In this document: piece after piece, positions 42,309-53,939 of the stretch
How the letters are laid out: the number at the start of each line of letters is the position of its first letter
Position numbering within the stretch: position 1 is the stretch's first letter
NCBI GenBank assembly: GCA_029961685.1
Contig: JARWKL010000010.1
Location: 27,998,067-28,062,066, forward strand
Direction of reading: 5' to 3'
DNA: 64,000 nt
Source: Aristolochia californica
Taxonomy: Eukaryota > Streptophyta > Magnoliopsida > Piperales > Aristolochiaceae
The notes under the pieces: generated by a model
Seen by the model: only the letters and a program-made list of their open reading frames with translations
Databases searched by the model: none
What the model was told of the DNA's origin: nothing
Program-made: the position numbers and the translations under genes

Positions 42309-42718
42309 TGTTGGAAGATAGGGCCCAAGCCCACACGATCAAGGAAGGCTCACATATCCAAGTGTATTAGAAGATGGGCATAAGCCCATAAAACCAAGGA
42401 AGACCCATGGATCCAAGAGATATAGAAGACGGGCTCAAGGCCCATAGATCAAGGAGAAGGCCCATAGGCCCACATACATTGATGGCAAGATGGTAAATAA
42501 AGGGTCATTTCATAGAAATGGCAGTGATGTGATTAAGTGAAAGTTTTAGGGTTAAAACCCTAATCCCTAAGTTCAGGGTCATTTTTGTAATATTGTAGTT
42601 TCACAAATCTATAAATAGAGCTTCAGGGGGAGGGTTAGAAATAATCAATTCCATGACCCTTCTTCCTCCTTTTTTTTCCCAATGAGTTTTTTTCCTTTTT
42701 TCTCCATGAGATAAATCA
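42309..42718 (+). repeat. LTR E of the array
   Basis: Starts TGTTGGAAGATAGGGCCC and runs to 'gagataaatcaac', short of the full 3' end. It abuts LTR F in opposite orientation. Confidence 0.8.
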
Positions 42719-43135
42719 ACTACAGGACTAAATGAATTTAGCTTATGGAGAAAAAGGGAGAGAAACCCAATGGGAGAAAACTGGAGGAATAAGGGTTATG
42801 GACTTGATTCTCCATAACCCTCCCCCTTCAGCTCTATTTATAGATTTATGAACCTACTGTATTACAATAATACCCCTGAACTTCGGGTTTTAACTCTGAA
42901 ACTTTAACTTAATTACATCAATGTCATCTCTATGAGATGACCCTTTAGTTACCATCCTGCCATCTTGTATGTGCCCCTATGGGCATTCTCCTTGATATGT
43001 GAGCTTTAAGCCCGTCTTCTATATCTCTTAGATTCATGGGTCTTCCTTAGTCATATGGGCTTGGGCCCATCTTCTAATACACTTGGATATGTGAGCTTTC
43101 TTTGGATGTCTGGGCTTGGGCCCTGTCTTCTAACA
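42719..43135 (-). repeat. LTR F (3' LTR, minus strand)
   Basis: On the + strand it begins 'tacaggactaaatgaattt' (first bases lost at the junction with E) and ends CTTCTAACA. It carries the TATA box, telo-box remnant and GGCCCA motifs in reverse. Confidence 0.8.
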
Positions 43136-43399
43136 CTCCCCCTCAAGCTGGGCATGAGGGAACAGCATGAACTCCCAACTTGCTGCAAATGATGTATAAA
43201 ATATTTTTTTGTATAATATGCCTTCATCTTCCAACACTCCCCCTCGCGATGGTGCTCTCGTTCATTAAGCCCAGCTGGTATAATATCAGTGAGAGTAAAT
43301 TACTCCTAGCCACTAAGACATTGCTCTGAAGTGTCCACCTCCACCACCGTGTCCCTCCATAGGACAACGACTCTCAAGTGGTAGAGTAATATATGTTAT

Positions 43400-44037
43400 T
43401 GTTACAACGTGGGACCCACCATGGTGCTCGAGCTGGTGGGACCCACCATAAGGACGTAGGTCATCAAGAAGAATCCTAGAGGACTTGGGACACCAAGAAG
43501 AGTCCTCTCCCAAAGCAAGCATGAGTTAAGGAATCAAGAAGCACAAGCTGAATAGATTTAGAAGACTCGAAGATCAAGTGGGACCCACAAAGATCTCACG
43601 AGCGGGTACTCTTATCAAGGTGCACTAGAGGATCATGAGGGGCCCACAAGGATAAGGCCACGAGCTGGCTTATCCCTTATAATCTCGTGGGTAATAAAGG
43701 ACTCCTAGTTCTACTCCAATTAGTCTTCTTGGAGTTCTAGTTTAAATAGACTTACTTATATTGAAGAGTTAGAGTTGGAATGTAATTAGGAATTAATGGC
43801 AAGCTGTATAAGGATTCTACCTCCTCTTCTACTATAATTAGAGTAGTAATTTGGAATTAATCAAGTCACACATTCAATCCTGAGTTGGTTCTCTCTCTCC
43901 CTTTCCTTACTAGACGCAGCTCACTCTTTTCTTTTTTATTTTTTCTCTTCTCTACCGAGAGCTTTCCTCCCCTTTTCTCGTTTTTCTTTCTTCTTTTTCT
44001 TGTTCTTGATCATGGAAAAGGGATCCTAAATTCAACT
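43400..44037. mobile_element. Solo LTR inside the F-G element
   Basis: 638 bp, TGTTACAACGTGGG...AATTCAACT, flanked by perfect GTTAT duplications (43395-43399 and 44038-44042). Removing it restores 'atatatgttattaatgggggg', which matches the intact relatives in reverse. The final base is T where A is expected. Its start resembles the LTR of the outer Copia element at 4723. Confidence 0.8.
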
Positions 44038-44079
44038 GTTATTAATGGGGGGAGGAAATATAATAATAAATTCTTCTGT

Positions 44080-44230
44080 CATGGACTTCTAACCACAAAT
44101 ATTTTTGATATTTTTGACAGGGATAGAGTTCCTCCGTCATAGACTTCCAATTACAAATATTTTTTATATTTTTTACAGGGATAAATTTCCTCTATCATAG
44201 ACTCCCAACCACAATTAATTTTTACTGGAA
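44080..44230 (-). repeat. Minisatellite remnant in F-G
   Basis: Three diverged units of 'gttcctccgtcatagactt' and 'ccaaccacaaatatttttg' type, the reverse of the + strand minisatellites. Confidence 0.75.
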
Positions 44231-45465
44231 CAAATAAATAATAGTATGAGGCTACCTCATATTTAATAATAATGTCTCATCAAAAGAGACACAATAACAG
44301 TAGCTAAATGAGCTTCGACCCATTTAACACGAACCAAAATAATCCTTGTAAAATGACCCTTGAAATAATCCAATGCACATATATATACTAAATAATATTA
44401 TGACCAAGGAATACTCTGTCAATTCTTCAAAAATAATAATCCAGCCAGAGAAAAAATTATCGAGTCGTGTCGAAATATGTATAAAACTTTTGGCATGTAT
44501 ACCGAGGTAGAAAAAAAGTGGCCCGAGTCAGGTTGACCAGGTCCGGGTCAATCAGAGTTGACTCGGTAAGGAATAGAACAGTGGTTTGATGGGTTGCTCT
44601 CAGCCCGGTCCGGGTTGGGCTCGGTAGGCACTAGCAAGTATCATCTTCTTCCCCAGCTTCTTCGGCAATGACATCTTTCCAGACAAAGCAGAGATAAATC
44701 CCGGAGAAGCAACTGAGGAACTTTCCGACTAGGGATGATGGCCTACCCAGCAACGGAGCTGGATTTGGGTTTCCTAATCCGGCAACGTCCGGACAGAGCG
44801 GTCGTCTTCCTCCCTGCGCGCCGAACAGAGAATGACAAAAAACCTTCTCTTCGGGAGGAAACTTTCGACAGAAGCAATCATTTTTTCGGCGCCGACGAAC
44901 TCTTGGCGGAAACCGTCCAGAAATGGCAACTCCTTGCATAATTCGACGTCATCGTCCTCCTACGGAAACCATGCATGAACTTCTAAATATCCAACTCCAT
45001 TCGTAAAACAATGAGGAGATGACGAGGGTTCTAAAGTCCTTCCTTTGAGAAGGGATCCATGGGATCAAAGTGAATATTTTTCCTTCATGACGGCGCTGTC
45101 AACCCCCGACACTGCAGAGGCTGAGCAATTGGGTTGACTCTGGACCAGTAGAGGCTTATCTTTGCTTGTTAAACAACTTGAGGATAGCATAAACGTTGGT
45201 GCAATATGAACTCACTAGAGGGTAAGGCAGTTTATCGAGGTGGGAAGCAAACAATACCAGCAGCAAATTAATGAGAGAAAAAAATTAAACTCGATCTCAT
45301 CATACTCTAGCAGACAAATAAACGGAAGAAATAAAATAGTACCATTAAAATAAACCACGAATTTCACCAACTAATAAAAACAACAACATGAGAAAAGAAA
45401 AATAATATGTTTCTGAATCTTGAAAAACCATACTCCGTGTCCTGAAAATCAAAGCTCTGATACCA

Positions 45466-45902
45466 TGTTGATTTTCAGGACCAAATGAATTTAGTTCATA
45501 GAGAAAAAGGGAGAGAAACCCATTGGGAGAAAACTGGAGGAAGAAGGGTTATGGACTTGATTCTCCCTAACCCTCCCCCTTAAGCTCTATTTATAGATTT
45601 ATGAACCTACTGTATTACAATAATACCCCTGAACTTAGGGTTTAGAGTTTAGGGTTTTAACTCTGAAACTTTAACTTAATTACATTAATGTCATCTCTAT
45701 GAGATGACCCTTTATTTACCATCATGCCATCTTGTATGTGCGCCTATGGGCCTTCTCCTTGATATGTAGGCCTTGAGCCCGTCTTCTATATCTCTTAGAT
45801 GCATGGGTCTTCTTTGGTCTTATGGGCTTGGGCCTATCTTTTAATACACTTGGATATGTGAACCTTCTTTCGTCGTGTGGGCTTGGGCCCTGTCTTCCAA
45901 CA
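45466..45902 (-). repeat. LTR G (5' LTR, minus strand)
   Basis: 437 bp, TGTTGATTTTCAGG...CTTCCAACA on the + strand; complete at both ends. Confidence 0.83.
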
Positions 45903-46231
45903 CAATTTATGACCTAAAGCTCCAATTTCACAATTGTACTTAAATAAGGGAGTTTAGAATACTCATTAACATTGTAACTGAGTTTAGACATTTGACTATT
46001 ACATTAGAACTCTAGTCTTCTCATTCTCTTCTTCCTTATGGGTGCTTCTTCAAGAGACGTCCTTCAATTATGCTTGAGGTCTTAAGTTAGGCTTGATCGT
46101 TTTGAAGCTTTTGACCTTGAGTTACATTGATTCGTGAAAGTGTTTAGTATCGAAAATGCTCAGGTTTAAATATTGTTAGTTCTATTAACTTTTGTTATCA
46201 TAAAAATCAATAAGGGAGTCAACCTAAGATC
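45903..46231 (-). repeat. Minus-strand Sirevirus LTR, part 2
   Basis: Continues 29952-31206. 'gacctaaagctccaatttcaca' aligns with the reverse of 'aaactttgagctttaggac' at about 18050. It ends '...cctaagatcaaca' at 46231, the reverse of the TGTTGACC head. The next bases, 'atatccctttttcttttatgac', are a polypurine tract in reverse. Confidence 0.7.
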
Positions 46232-47000
46232 AACAATATCCCTTTTTCTTTTATGACAAACCTAACTTGGAAAAATAAAATCATACATGGTCCCTAAGGT
46301 AAAGAGCTGAGTTAATTATTCAATTTCAACATATGCTCCCCCTTAAACTTTGCATAGTATGTTTAAGTCCTTTTAAGTGTCAATTTGAAATTTTTAGGGT
46401 GCCTAAGGATTCTAGGTCCAAGTTCCCATCTTTTTCTCCCCGTTTTTGTCATACTCAAAACTATATTCAAGAAATGCACACAAGTACAAACAAAAGAGCG
46501 GCTCAAGGCCATTTCATATATATAGTCAATGCTTTACAGAATGTGCAATGTTTCAAGCAAAAGAATACAAGTATAAAAACATGCATAAGTACAAGGGAGT
46601 AAAAAAGTAGGGTGGTCCTAAAGACTAGAAAGAGGGGTATCTAGGCTGGAGATGAGGGGCGGCTGACAACAGTCTCTCGTAGACTCTCAATGCTCTATTG
46701 AGTCCATTGAAGTTCAAGCTACCTTATCTTCAACTATTGTTGCGTAGCAAGAATCACTACCTGGGTAACCCTACCTTATCTTCAACTATTGTTGCGTAGC
46801 AAGAATCACTACCTGGGTAACCCTAACATCAACCACATTATCCTCAAGTACTAAGAGTCAGTCGGTGGATGAAGATGTGCCTTCTTTCGTTCTCCTCCTC
46901 TTTGCGAACTCAAATTGATCCACTTGAGGTTATGGACTCATCTTGTCTCCGGATTTGACTTGTTGTGGGGTGGCGTCTCTTCGAATCACATCATTTTGAA
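46232..47000 (-). pseudogene. Sirevirus 3' internal region with post-pol frame
   Basis: Minus strand. A polypurine tract adjoins the LTR end, then a non-coding stretch, then a frame homologous to 16654-16941: PQVDQFEFAKRRRTKEG and EDNVVDVRVTQVVILATQQ. A perfect 52-bp tandem duplication (46721-46824) shifts the frame, and stops are present. RT and integrase are absent to the right. Confidence 0.65.
46721..46824 (+). repeat. Perfect 52-bp tandem duplication
   Basis: 46721-46772 is repeated exactly at 46773-46824, within the post-pol frame. Because 52 is not a multiple of three, it disrupts that frame. Confidence 0.88.
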
Positions 47001-47976
47001 CCCATTGTCCTTGCCATTTTCCAATAATAAATTTTCCAGATAAATCAATCCATCGAGAAATAATTTAAAAATAATTAATTTCATCGAGAAATATTTTATT
47101 GTTGCAAATTTTGTTTTTCATTGACAATATCCTTTTTTGGCGTGTTATTTCCAGTAAAATTCTAAGCAAAAATTTTCACCAAGAATGCCTTTCTTGTTGA
47201 AAATTGAACTTTTCTTGATGAAAAATTTTACCCAAAAAAATCAATTTACTTATAGTGACTATATAATGTTATGAAATTTCTTTATGAGAATCTAGTGATG
47301 TGGTTGTGTTTCTAAACTTGTGCTCAAAGATTTGTTTTAAACCTTCGGGCTATAGCCAATTCAATAAACTAAATAAAATATGAAACACTCAAAGAAACAA
47401 AAGGAATTATTAAAAATATAATCCAATTCTAAAAAGCAATGAGGAAAGAATCCAAAGCCCAAAGAAAAGTCAGAGACATACTATATTGCATATGAGAATG
47501 CAATTTGCACAGTTGAGAAAGACAACATGCACAAAAGTAAACAGGATTACAAAGAAAAAGTGAATATAAGATATAATGATAGAAAATAATGCCTTTGGAT
47601 AGATGACCATTCTTCTTAAAAGCACTAAAATAAATGCGTTATGCTTGAAGTGACCATCTCAATTACTTGACTTAGTAACCCCACGGAAGAAAAGAAGTAC
47701 AAGAAATAGCCCAACCATTCCTACCGTGGAAAAATGAAATCAGGACGATTTCGTTCTTGGTTGAAAAATGGTGTGGTACAAGTATTGGTCAAAGATGGCA
47801 ACATGTCAGGCTCAAGGAAAAATCTAAATTCAACAATCAAACCAAGACGACTCTGCATTTCCAAGTCCTCCTACCTTATTTGACTAATCAATGAATTGGG
47901 GTTAGCGAGAACACTTCCATCAAGATCAAATATTTGAAAGATTACTTGTTGAGATGACTTGAATTTGTCTCCAAAA
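47001..47976. other. 5' flank of LecRK-2; no other gene seen
   Basis: AT-rich. A TTGGTCAAAGA segment (W-box in reverse, GGTCAA 47787-47792) lies about 190 bp upstream of the start codon. No certain TATA box. Confidence 0.5.
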
Positions 47977-49929
47977 ATGCTCCGTAACAGTCTCATCTTC
48001 GTAGTCCTCTTTGTGGCGCCCGTATCCTCTGATTTCATCCACAACGGATTCAGTGGCGCTAGCTTGATGCTGGATGGCCTCGCAGTAGTGACCCCTGATG
48101 GCCTCCTCAGGCTCACCAACACCACGGAGCAAGAGAAGGGCCACGCATTCTGCTTGTCTCCCTTCCGCTTCAAGAACTCTCCCAATGGTAATGCTTTCTC
48201 CTTCTCCACCACTTTCATATTTTCAATCATTCATGAATTTCCCGAGGTGAGTGGGCATGGAATTGCTTTTGTCATCTCTCCTTCGAATGAATTCCCTCGA
48301 GCTCTGCCCAGCCAATATCTAGGACTGTTCAATGGAACCAACAACGGCGACCCATCAAACCATATGGTTGCAGTCGAGCTTGATACCATTCTAAACTCTG
48401 AATTTGGCGATATCGATGATAACCATCTGGGAATTGACATCAATGGATTAAGATCAAATCAATCTGCTCCTGCAGCTTATTTCACCAGTAATGGTGGTCT
48501 TTACAACCTTAGTCTGCGAAGCGGAGAACCCATGCAAGTCTGGGTAGAGTACAACGGCACGGAGAGGTATTTGAATGTGACTCTGGCTCCTATGGGATTA
48601 CCAAGGCCCCGGCTGCCACTTTTATCTTTGCCCATCGATCTGTCGCATATCATTTTAGAGCATATGTACGTGGGTTTCTCATCATCGACTGGTTCCTTGT
48701 TAACATCTCACTACATTTTGGGGTGGAGCTTTAAGATGAATGGACAGGCTCCAGCACTCGATATTTCACGTCTTCCTCCTCTTCCAAGCAGAGGACAGAA
48801 AAAGAAATCTAAGCTTTTGATTATTTGGTTGCCTGTAATTGCAGTTTTTTTGTCGTTGATGATCTTGTTAAGCATCTGCGTTGTCAGGAGGAAGATGAAA
48901 TCTGCAGAAGTACTCGAAGACTGGGAGACCCAGTATGGGCCCCATCGCTTCCCCTACAGAGATCTTTACACTGCCACGAAGGGCTTCCGAAAGAAGCAAA
49001 TCCTCGGGCTAGGTGGATTCGGAAGAGTATACAGAGGAACATTGCCCGCTTCCAAGATCGAGGTTGCAGTCAAGAGAATCTCACATGATTCGCAGCAAGG
49101 GTTGAGGGAGTTTGTTTCAGAGATTGCAACCATCGGCCGAATCAGGCTGGTCAGGCTTCTCGGGTACTGTCGCCGGAAAGGGGAGCTCCTCCTTGTTTAC
49201 GACTACATGCCTAAAGGAAGTCTAGACAGGTTCCTCTATGACTATAACTACACAATCGAATGGTCGAGGAGAATCCGAGTAATCAAACAGGTGGCTGCCG
49301 GGCTTCAGTACTTGCACGAGGATTGGATCCAACTTATCCTACACAGAGATATCAAGGCCAGTAATGTTCTTTTAGACGAAGATTTCAATGGACGATTAGG
49401 TGATTTTGGCCTAGCAAGATGGTACAATCATGGAACGGATCCTCGAACTACCAGCCTGGCTGGAACCCTCGGTTATATTGCACCAGAGCTCTCAAGAACA
49501 GGGAAGGCTACCACAAGCACAGACGTCTTCGCGTTTGGGGCTTTCATGCTGGAGGTCGCGTGCGGTAGGAGACCCATAATATCAGATGCATCGCCATCGC
49601 AGGAGCTCGTATTGGTGGACTGGGTATCTGAATGTCAAAGGAGAGGCTCTATATTGGAGGCCGCAGACCCTAGATTGGAGTCTAATTATGTTACTGAGGA
49701 AATGGAGCTGGTGTTGAAGCTCGGCCTGCTCTGTTCACATCCTTCACCGGAGTTTAGGCCAACCATGATACAGGTGATGGAGTATTTAAATGGTAATATC
49801 GATATGTCAGATCAATGGTCGAACGAAATTAGTATGAGCGTTGTGTCTTTACAGAGTGATAGTCTAGATAATCCACACGTATCATATTCTTCCAAAGACA
49901 CGGCTTCTCTCCTCTCTGTAGATATCTGA
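47977..49929 (+). CDS. L-type lectin-domain receptor kinase (LecRK-2)
   Basis: Intronless, 650 aa from the ATG at 47977, which opens directly onto the signal peptide MLRNSLIFVVLFVAPVSS. The frame extends six codons upstream without an ATG. Legume lectin domain about 19-260 (VAVELDT; DDNHLGIDING; VGFSSSTG), membrane span about 280-303. Kinase: glycine loop GLGGFG (344-349), VAVKR lysine 366, HRD 456-458, DFG 476-478, APELSRTGKAT. It is likely an active plasma-membrane receptor kinase. Oddity: the usual RHRNLVRLLGYC reads RLVRLLGYC. Three residues covering the HxN motif are missing between Arg390 and Leu391. LecRK-1 has SPN at the same place. Same strand, structure and overall sequence as LecRK-1 suggest an old tandem pair. 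Confidence 0.93.
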   Translation: MLRNSLIFVVLFVAPVSSDFIHNGFSGASLMLDGLAVVTPDGLLRLTNTTEQEKGHAFCLSPFRFKNSPNGNAFSFSTTFIFSIIHEFPEVSGHGIAFVISPSNEFPRALPSQYLGLFNGTNNGDPSNHMVAVELDTILNSEFGDIDDNHLGIDINGLRSNQSAPAAYFTSNGGLYNLSLRSGEPMQVWVEYNGTERYLNVTLAPMGLPRPRLPLLSLPIDLSHIILEHMYVGFSSSTGSLLTSHYILGWSFKMNGQAPALDISRLPPLPSRGQKKKSKLLIIWLPVIAVFLSLMILLSICVVRRKMKSAEVLEDWETQYGPHRFPYRDLYTATKGFRKKQILGLGGFGRVYRGTLPASKIEVAVKRISHDSQQGLREFVSEIATIGRIRLVRLLGYCRRKGELLLVYDYMPKGSLDRFLYDYNYTIEWSRRIRVIKQVAAGLQYLHEDWIQLILHRDIKASNVLLDEDFNGRLGDFGLARWYNHGTDPRTTSLAGTLGYIAPELSRTGKATTSTDVFAFGAFMLEVACGRRPIISDASPSQELVLVDWVSECQRRGSILEAADPRLESNYVTEEMELVLKLGLLCSHPSPEFRPTMIQVMEYLNGNIDMSDQWSNEISMSVVSLQSDSLDNPHVSYSSKDTASLLSVDI

Positions 49930-50659
49930 TTCGTGATTCTATCATGCAAGTGTAACATAGGAACGTTTTGGCTTGATTTCTTGTTAACTTTGTAGTTCTT
50001 TCAAGTCTTTGAATGGAACGATGGAATTAGATTGACAAATTAGTTCGACAGAAAGTATTAATTTTCACTGAAATTTTTAAGTTCTAAGGTAGATACGCTC
50101 CAACAGTATGATCACTATTATCTTAGCTGAATCTGAATCTTGCAAGACAAAAGCAATTCAGACTTTGGTGAAATATGGCAAGATTCTGACAATCAGTTTA
50201 TATTTGGATCACATTGGGTTGATTTCATATTTGTTGTGTCATTCATATTATTTCATAGCTAGATGAGTTTAGGTCTTATTTAGTTGTGTCAGCCATTTTA
50301 GTTCATCAAGCTGATTGTGTAGTATTGGCATTTTAGTGCACTTAGAACGTTGCGTTGAAAGTGAAATAAGTAAGACAACAAAAACATGTTAGTGACACTG
50401 CATGTCTGGGGTAGAATTTATTTCATCAGAAAAAACAAAAAATAAATGGAGGTAGAATTTCACTTTTTCATCTGAGGTGCTATTAAATAATAATAATAAT
50501 AATAATAGATGAGAATACCCCTTCCCCTCAAGAAACACACACACACGAGCACACACAAACTATTGCTTTCAAAAAAAAACCAACAACTAAAAAGTTGGAG
50601 ATCCCCTTTCTCCCCTATTAAATTTTTTAAGAAGATAAATAATTCATTAACCTGGTTCA
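49930..50659. other. 3' flank of LecRK-2, with microsatellites
   Basis: No gene seen. It holds an (AAT)n run near 50485-50508 and a (CA)n-type run near 50535-50570. Confidence 0.55.
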
Positions 50660-50990
50660 TAACTTAGTATAATGATATTTTATTTGTAATAGAGGAAATA
50701 AGTATAATCAAATTACAATCAAATTACAATCAAACTACCCATGTCCCAATCACACCAAAAGTCTAACTCTTAAAGATAAGTTCTAGAATAATTAAATAAC
50801 TGAACAAAAATAGAAGACTAAAATAACTAAAACTCCTCTTAATTGAGATGCTATTGTGACTTTCTCCCATGAGACTCGTGTAAGATTCTGCCATATTAAT
50901 TATTGCTCCATGAGACTTCTTTCTGTGAGAATCATGTAAGACTCTTTTACATGTCTGCTCTTCAATACTCTCCCTCAAGCTAGAATTTAT
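50660..50990 (-). repeat. LTR fragment related to the outer Copia LTR
   Basis: 'actacccatgtcccaatcacacc', 'gaatcatgtaagactc' and 'ctctccctcaagctagaa' (polypurine tract in reverse) follow the same order as 4440-4740. The 5' part of the LTR is missing. Confidence 0.65.
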
Positions 50991-51025
50991 ATCTTTAGCT
51001 TACAAGGAAAAAGATTATTGGTTTT

Positions 51026-51479
51026 TGTTGATTTTCAAAACTCCATGGACTTAGCTCATTTAGCAAAAGAGAGAGACACCCAACGGAGAAAATAGAAGGA
51101 AGAAGAAGTTATAGACTTATGTCCTAACCCCTCCCTTAAAGCTCAATTTATAGATTAATGAAACTATAATATTACAATTATGCACCTAGAACTTAACCTA
51201 ATTACATTAATATCATCTCTATGAGATGACTCTTTATATACCATCCTGTCATCACTATGTGGGCCTATGAGCTTTCTCCTTGGTCTATGGGCCTTGAGCC
51301 CATCTTCAACATCTCTTGGATGCGTGGGCCTTCTCCTTGGTCTATGGTCCTTGAGCCTATCTTCCACATCTCTTGTATGTGTGGGTCTTTCTTGGTCCTA
51401 TGGGTTTGTACTCATTTTCTAACACACTTGGATGGGTGGGCGTTCCTTGGTCCTGTGGGTTTGGGCCCATCTTCCAACA
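51026..51479 (-). repeat. 3' LTR of element J
   Basis: 454 bp, TGTTGATTTTC...CTTCCAACA. It is about 72 bp longer than its partner, mainly from a tandem duplication of a 'ccttctccttggtctatgg' block (about 51267-51382). Confidence 0.82.
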
Positions 51480-53939
51480 CTCCCCCTCAAGATAAGAGTG
51501 ACAGAACATCATGAATACCCAGTTTGCTGTAAATGGTGTATAAGATCTTCTTGTATAAAAAATGTTGTCAACCACATCTTCCAACACTCCCCCACAAGTT
51601 GGTGGTCTCTTCCTAGAGGCCCAGCTGGCATAATGTAAGTGAGAGTAAAATCACTCCTAGCTGTAAGCCATTGCTCCATACACTAGACAAATATCTCATT
51701 CTAGATGTTGGGCACACTCCTATCTTCAATAGGTAGTAGGTCTATAGGCATTGCTCAAAAGTGTAATAAAAGTCTTCCATCATCGTGTCTCTCCACGGGA
51801 CACCGACTCACAAATGGTAGGAGTAACAAATGAAAATTAAGGGAGGTAACAGATAATTAGCCGAAAGATAATATTTTGGGGTCACCATGTGCTTTCTTTT
51901 TAATCAAAATAACCTATGTTGACTTCAATCAACAACTGAGAAGTCCTTCTTCAATAATAATGTCTCAGCCAAAGAGACACAATAGCAGCAGCTGAAATGG
52001 GCCTAGGCCCAATAACATGTACCAAATAATGAAATTCCAAGCACCCATTCGTTGCGAATCCATCAGAAGGTTGTGCACCAAATAATATGTTGAAACCAAG
52101 TAATAAACTACTAATACCTCAAAATAATAATCCTATCGAAGAAAAGAACCGAGTTGAGCCGAGTCAGATAGCAAACCAATATAACTGAGTAGCGAAAGAA
52201 ATAGGTATAGAACTTGGGACCCAGATATGTATAATCAAGGTAGAAAACAGGTAGGCCGAGTCAGGTTGACCGGGACCCGAGTTGACCCAGTTGAGTTGAC
52301 TCGGTCATGCTGGTGCTGTTCGACAATAGTGAGACGAGTCAAAAGCGAGCTAGGTTCACTAGGTTGACTCGGGTGGGTCTGTACGAGACTTAGGTAAAAC
52401 TAGGATTAAATTTTTCCTAACTTATGAAAATAAATTTGGCAATAATGCCTTCTTTTTTCCCATGGCCGAACAGAGAGGAATCAGAATCAGCTCAGTAAAT
52501 CAGTTGGTCAAAACTCGAAATAGACTACAACGCAGTAGCAAAACATCAGGATAATCCATTCGATCCATTTCTAGCAAAGATACGAGACAAATAAGGAAAA
52601 ATGCCAACGAAGGATCAGTTGTTCCAGCTGCAGCTTGTTGTCGTCATGAAACGATGATAATGAAAATTTTCCAATTGGATGAAGATACGAGATTAATGGG
52701 CCAACTCAGGAATGTTGGTTCCAGAATTAAATCAAACGCTAGAAAGCAGAGCATATCTTCGTCTTCCTCCCCCTCGCCGAAAGTGATTTGCAGAAGGAGA
52801 AATATTTTGCTAGAAGCGTACAACATATTTCTTGCAAAAACTAACAGATTCCTAGGAATAGGAGAAGCACCTTTCTCCTCCTGCGTTATCAAGCCATATC
52901 GTCATTCTCCAAAAACAGTAGCAGTAGATACGATCCTATCTTTGGAATCGCAGGAGACGAGCCAACAAAGAGTAATGTTCCAAAAAAAGGAGTTGCTGAG
53001 TTAGGCTAGATGAAAGCAATATACTATCTGAAAATTGGGATACCAACTCAGATTTAGCACAATAGATAAAAAAAAATATCCACATTATGAGATCATATCT
53101 GTGATGATACGATAAACCAAGCTGATTTTTTTACAAAAACAGAACCAAAGAAAACACTTTGGCTGGCAATGTTTTGCTGCAACTGATCAGTTTCAGAAGA
53201 AACGATAAGCAACCACTAGGAAGAATCCATCTTGAGCAAAAACATCCTTCCGGAGATAACTGAGATGCCAGCATGAGTCCAGTGCGTATCACAACAGATC
53301 ACCATGGATCTCCGTCGGCAGTAGAATCACCAGCGCAATATGGACTAATTGACAGAAATCAATGTCGGGAAAGAGAGCAGTGTTGGAGTAGTGCTGGCAT
53401 TCTTCTGAAGGCAGAGAGCAAGGCCGCCCTAATTGCTTTGCTCTATCTTGTACAAGATAGACTGGGATTTTATGAACAAACAATAGCATCGTGATTTCTA
53501 GGTGAAGCGCCAGTGGCACCCAGTGATCAAATTCCGGACATCAGCGAGGAGTTGGTGTCCTTTGTTATGAGCGATGATAAAACTGTAATACATAGGATCG
53601 GGTTCCCTTGAACTTTTGATCAACAGTGATGAGTTAATAGTAGGTGGCAACCTTGCTATGAGGTGATTCCCACATCAATAGTAAATCCGCATCACCTTGG
53701 AGTTTCTTATGAAAGGAAAAAAAACATAAGAAGGAGGAGGATCCGATGATGAGTATCAGAGCAACAAGAGTTTCTTAGATCACGAGTTATCAGAGGAGAT
53801 GGACAATAATCCATATAACAAATAATAATCAACCAAAATAATCAAAGTAGCAATATGAGCAAAGAAAAGAGGAAAAATATGGGTTTCTAGAATCCTGAAA
53901 ACCATACTACGTGTCCTGAAAATCAATGTTCTGATACCA

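Larger units (their letters stand above)
31207..42718 (+). mobile_element. Tandem array of a non-autonomous LTR retroelement (LTRs A-E)
   Basis: Five direct LTRs (about 31209, 36145, 38202, 40251, 42309) alternate with four interiors. The last three units are 2057, 2049 and 2058 bp long. Unit 1 is longer because it keeps a primer-proximal segment (31649-32118 and 34164-34390) and holds a Mutator-like element. In units 2-4 the LTR end 'gagctaaat' is fused to 'tctctggact', deleting the LTR tail, the primer-binding site and the leader. The shared junction shows that they arose from one deleted unit by unequal recombination. No gag or pol is present. The LTRs start TGTTGGAAGACAGGGCC after a purine tract GAGGGGGAG. 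Related elements occur at 42719-45902, 51026-54321 and 58708-61748. Confidence 0.83.
42719..45902 (-). mobile_element. Minus-strand member of the same non-autonomous family (LTRs F-G)
   Basis: LTR F (42719-43135) and LTR G (45466-45902) bound a 2.3-kb interior. The primer-binding site is exact in reverse (GCTCTGATACCA, 45454-45465) and adjoins LTR G. The purine tract adjoins LTR F. The interior holds three minisatellite units (44080-44230), W-box-type motifs (44520-44560) and a 638-bp solo LTR. It is directly fused to LTR E, so no left target duplication remains. No coding frame with a domain. Confidence 0.8.

Noticed and set aside
47959..47976. Upstream extension of the LecRK-2 frame by six codons
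   Set aside because: The extension begins with TTG; the ATG at 47977 is followed directly by a good signal peptide.
52654..53004. 116-codon + strand frame
   Set aside because: It is antisense within element J, with no recognisable domain and no counterpart in the J-like copy at 54935-56570.
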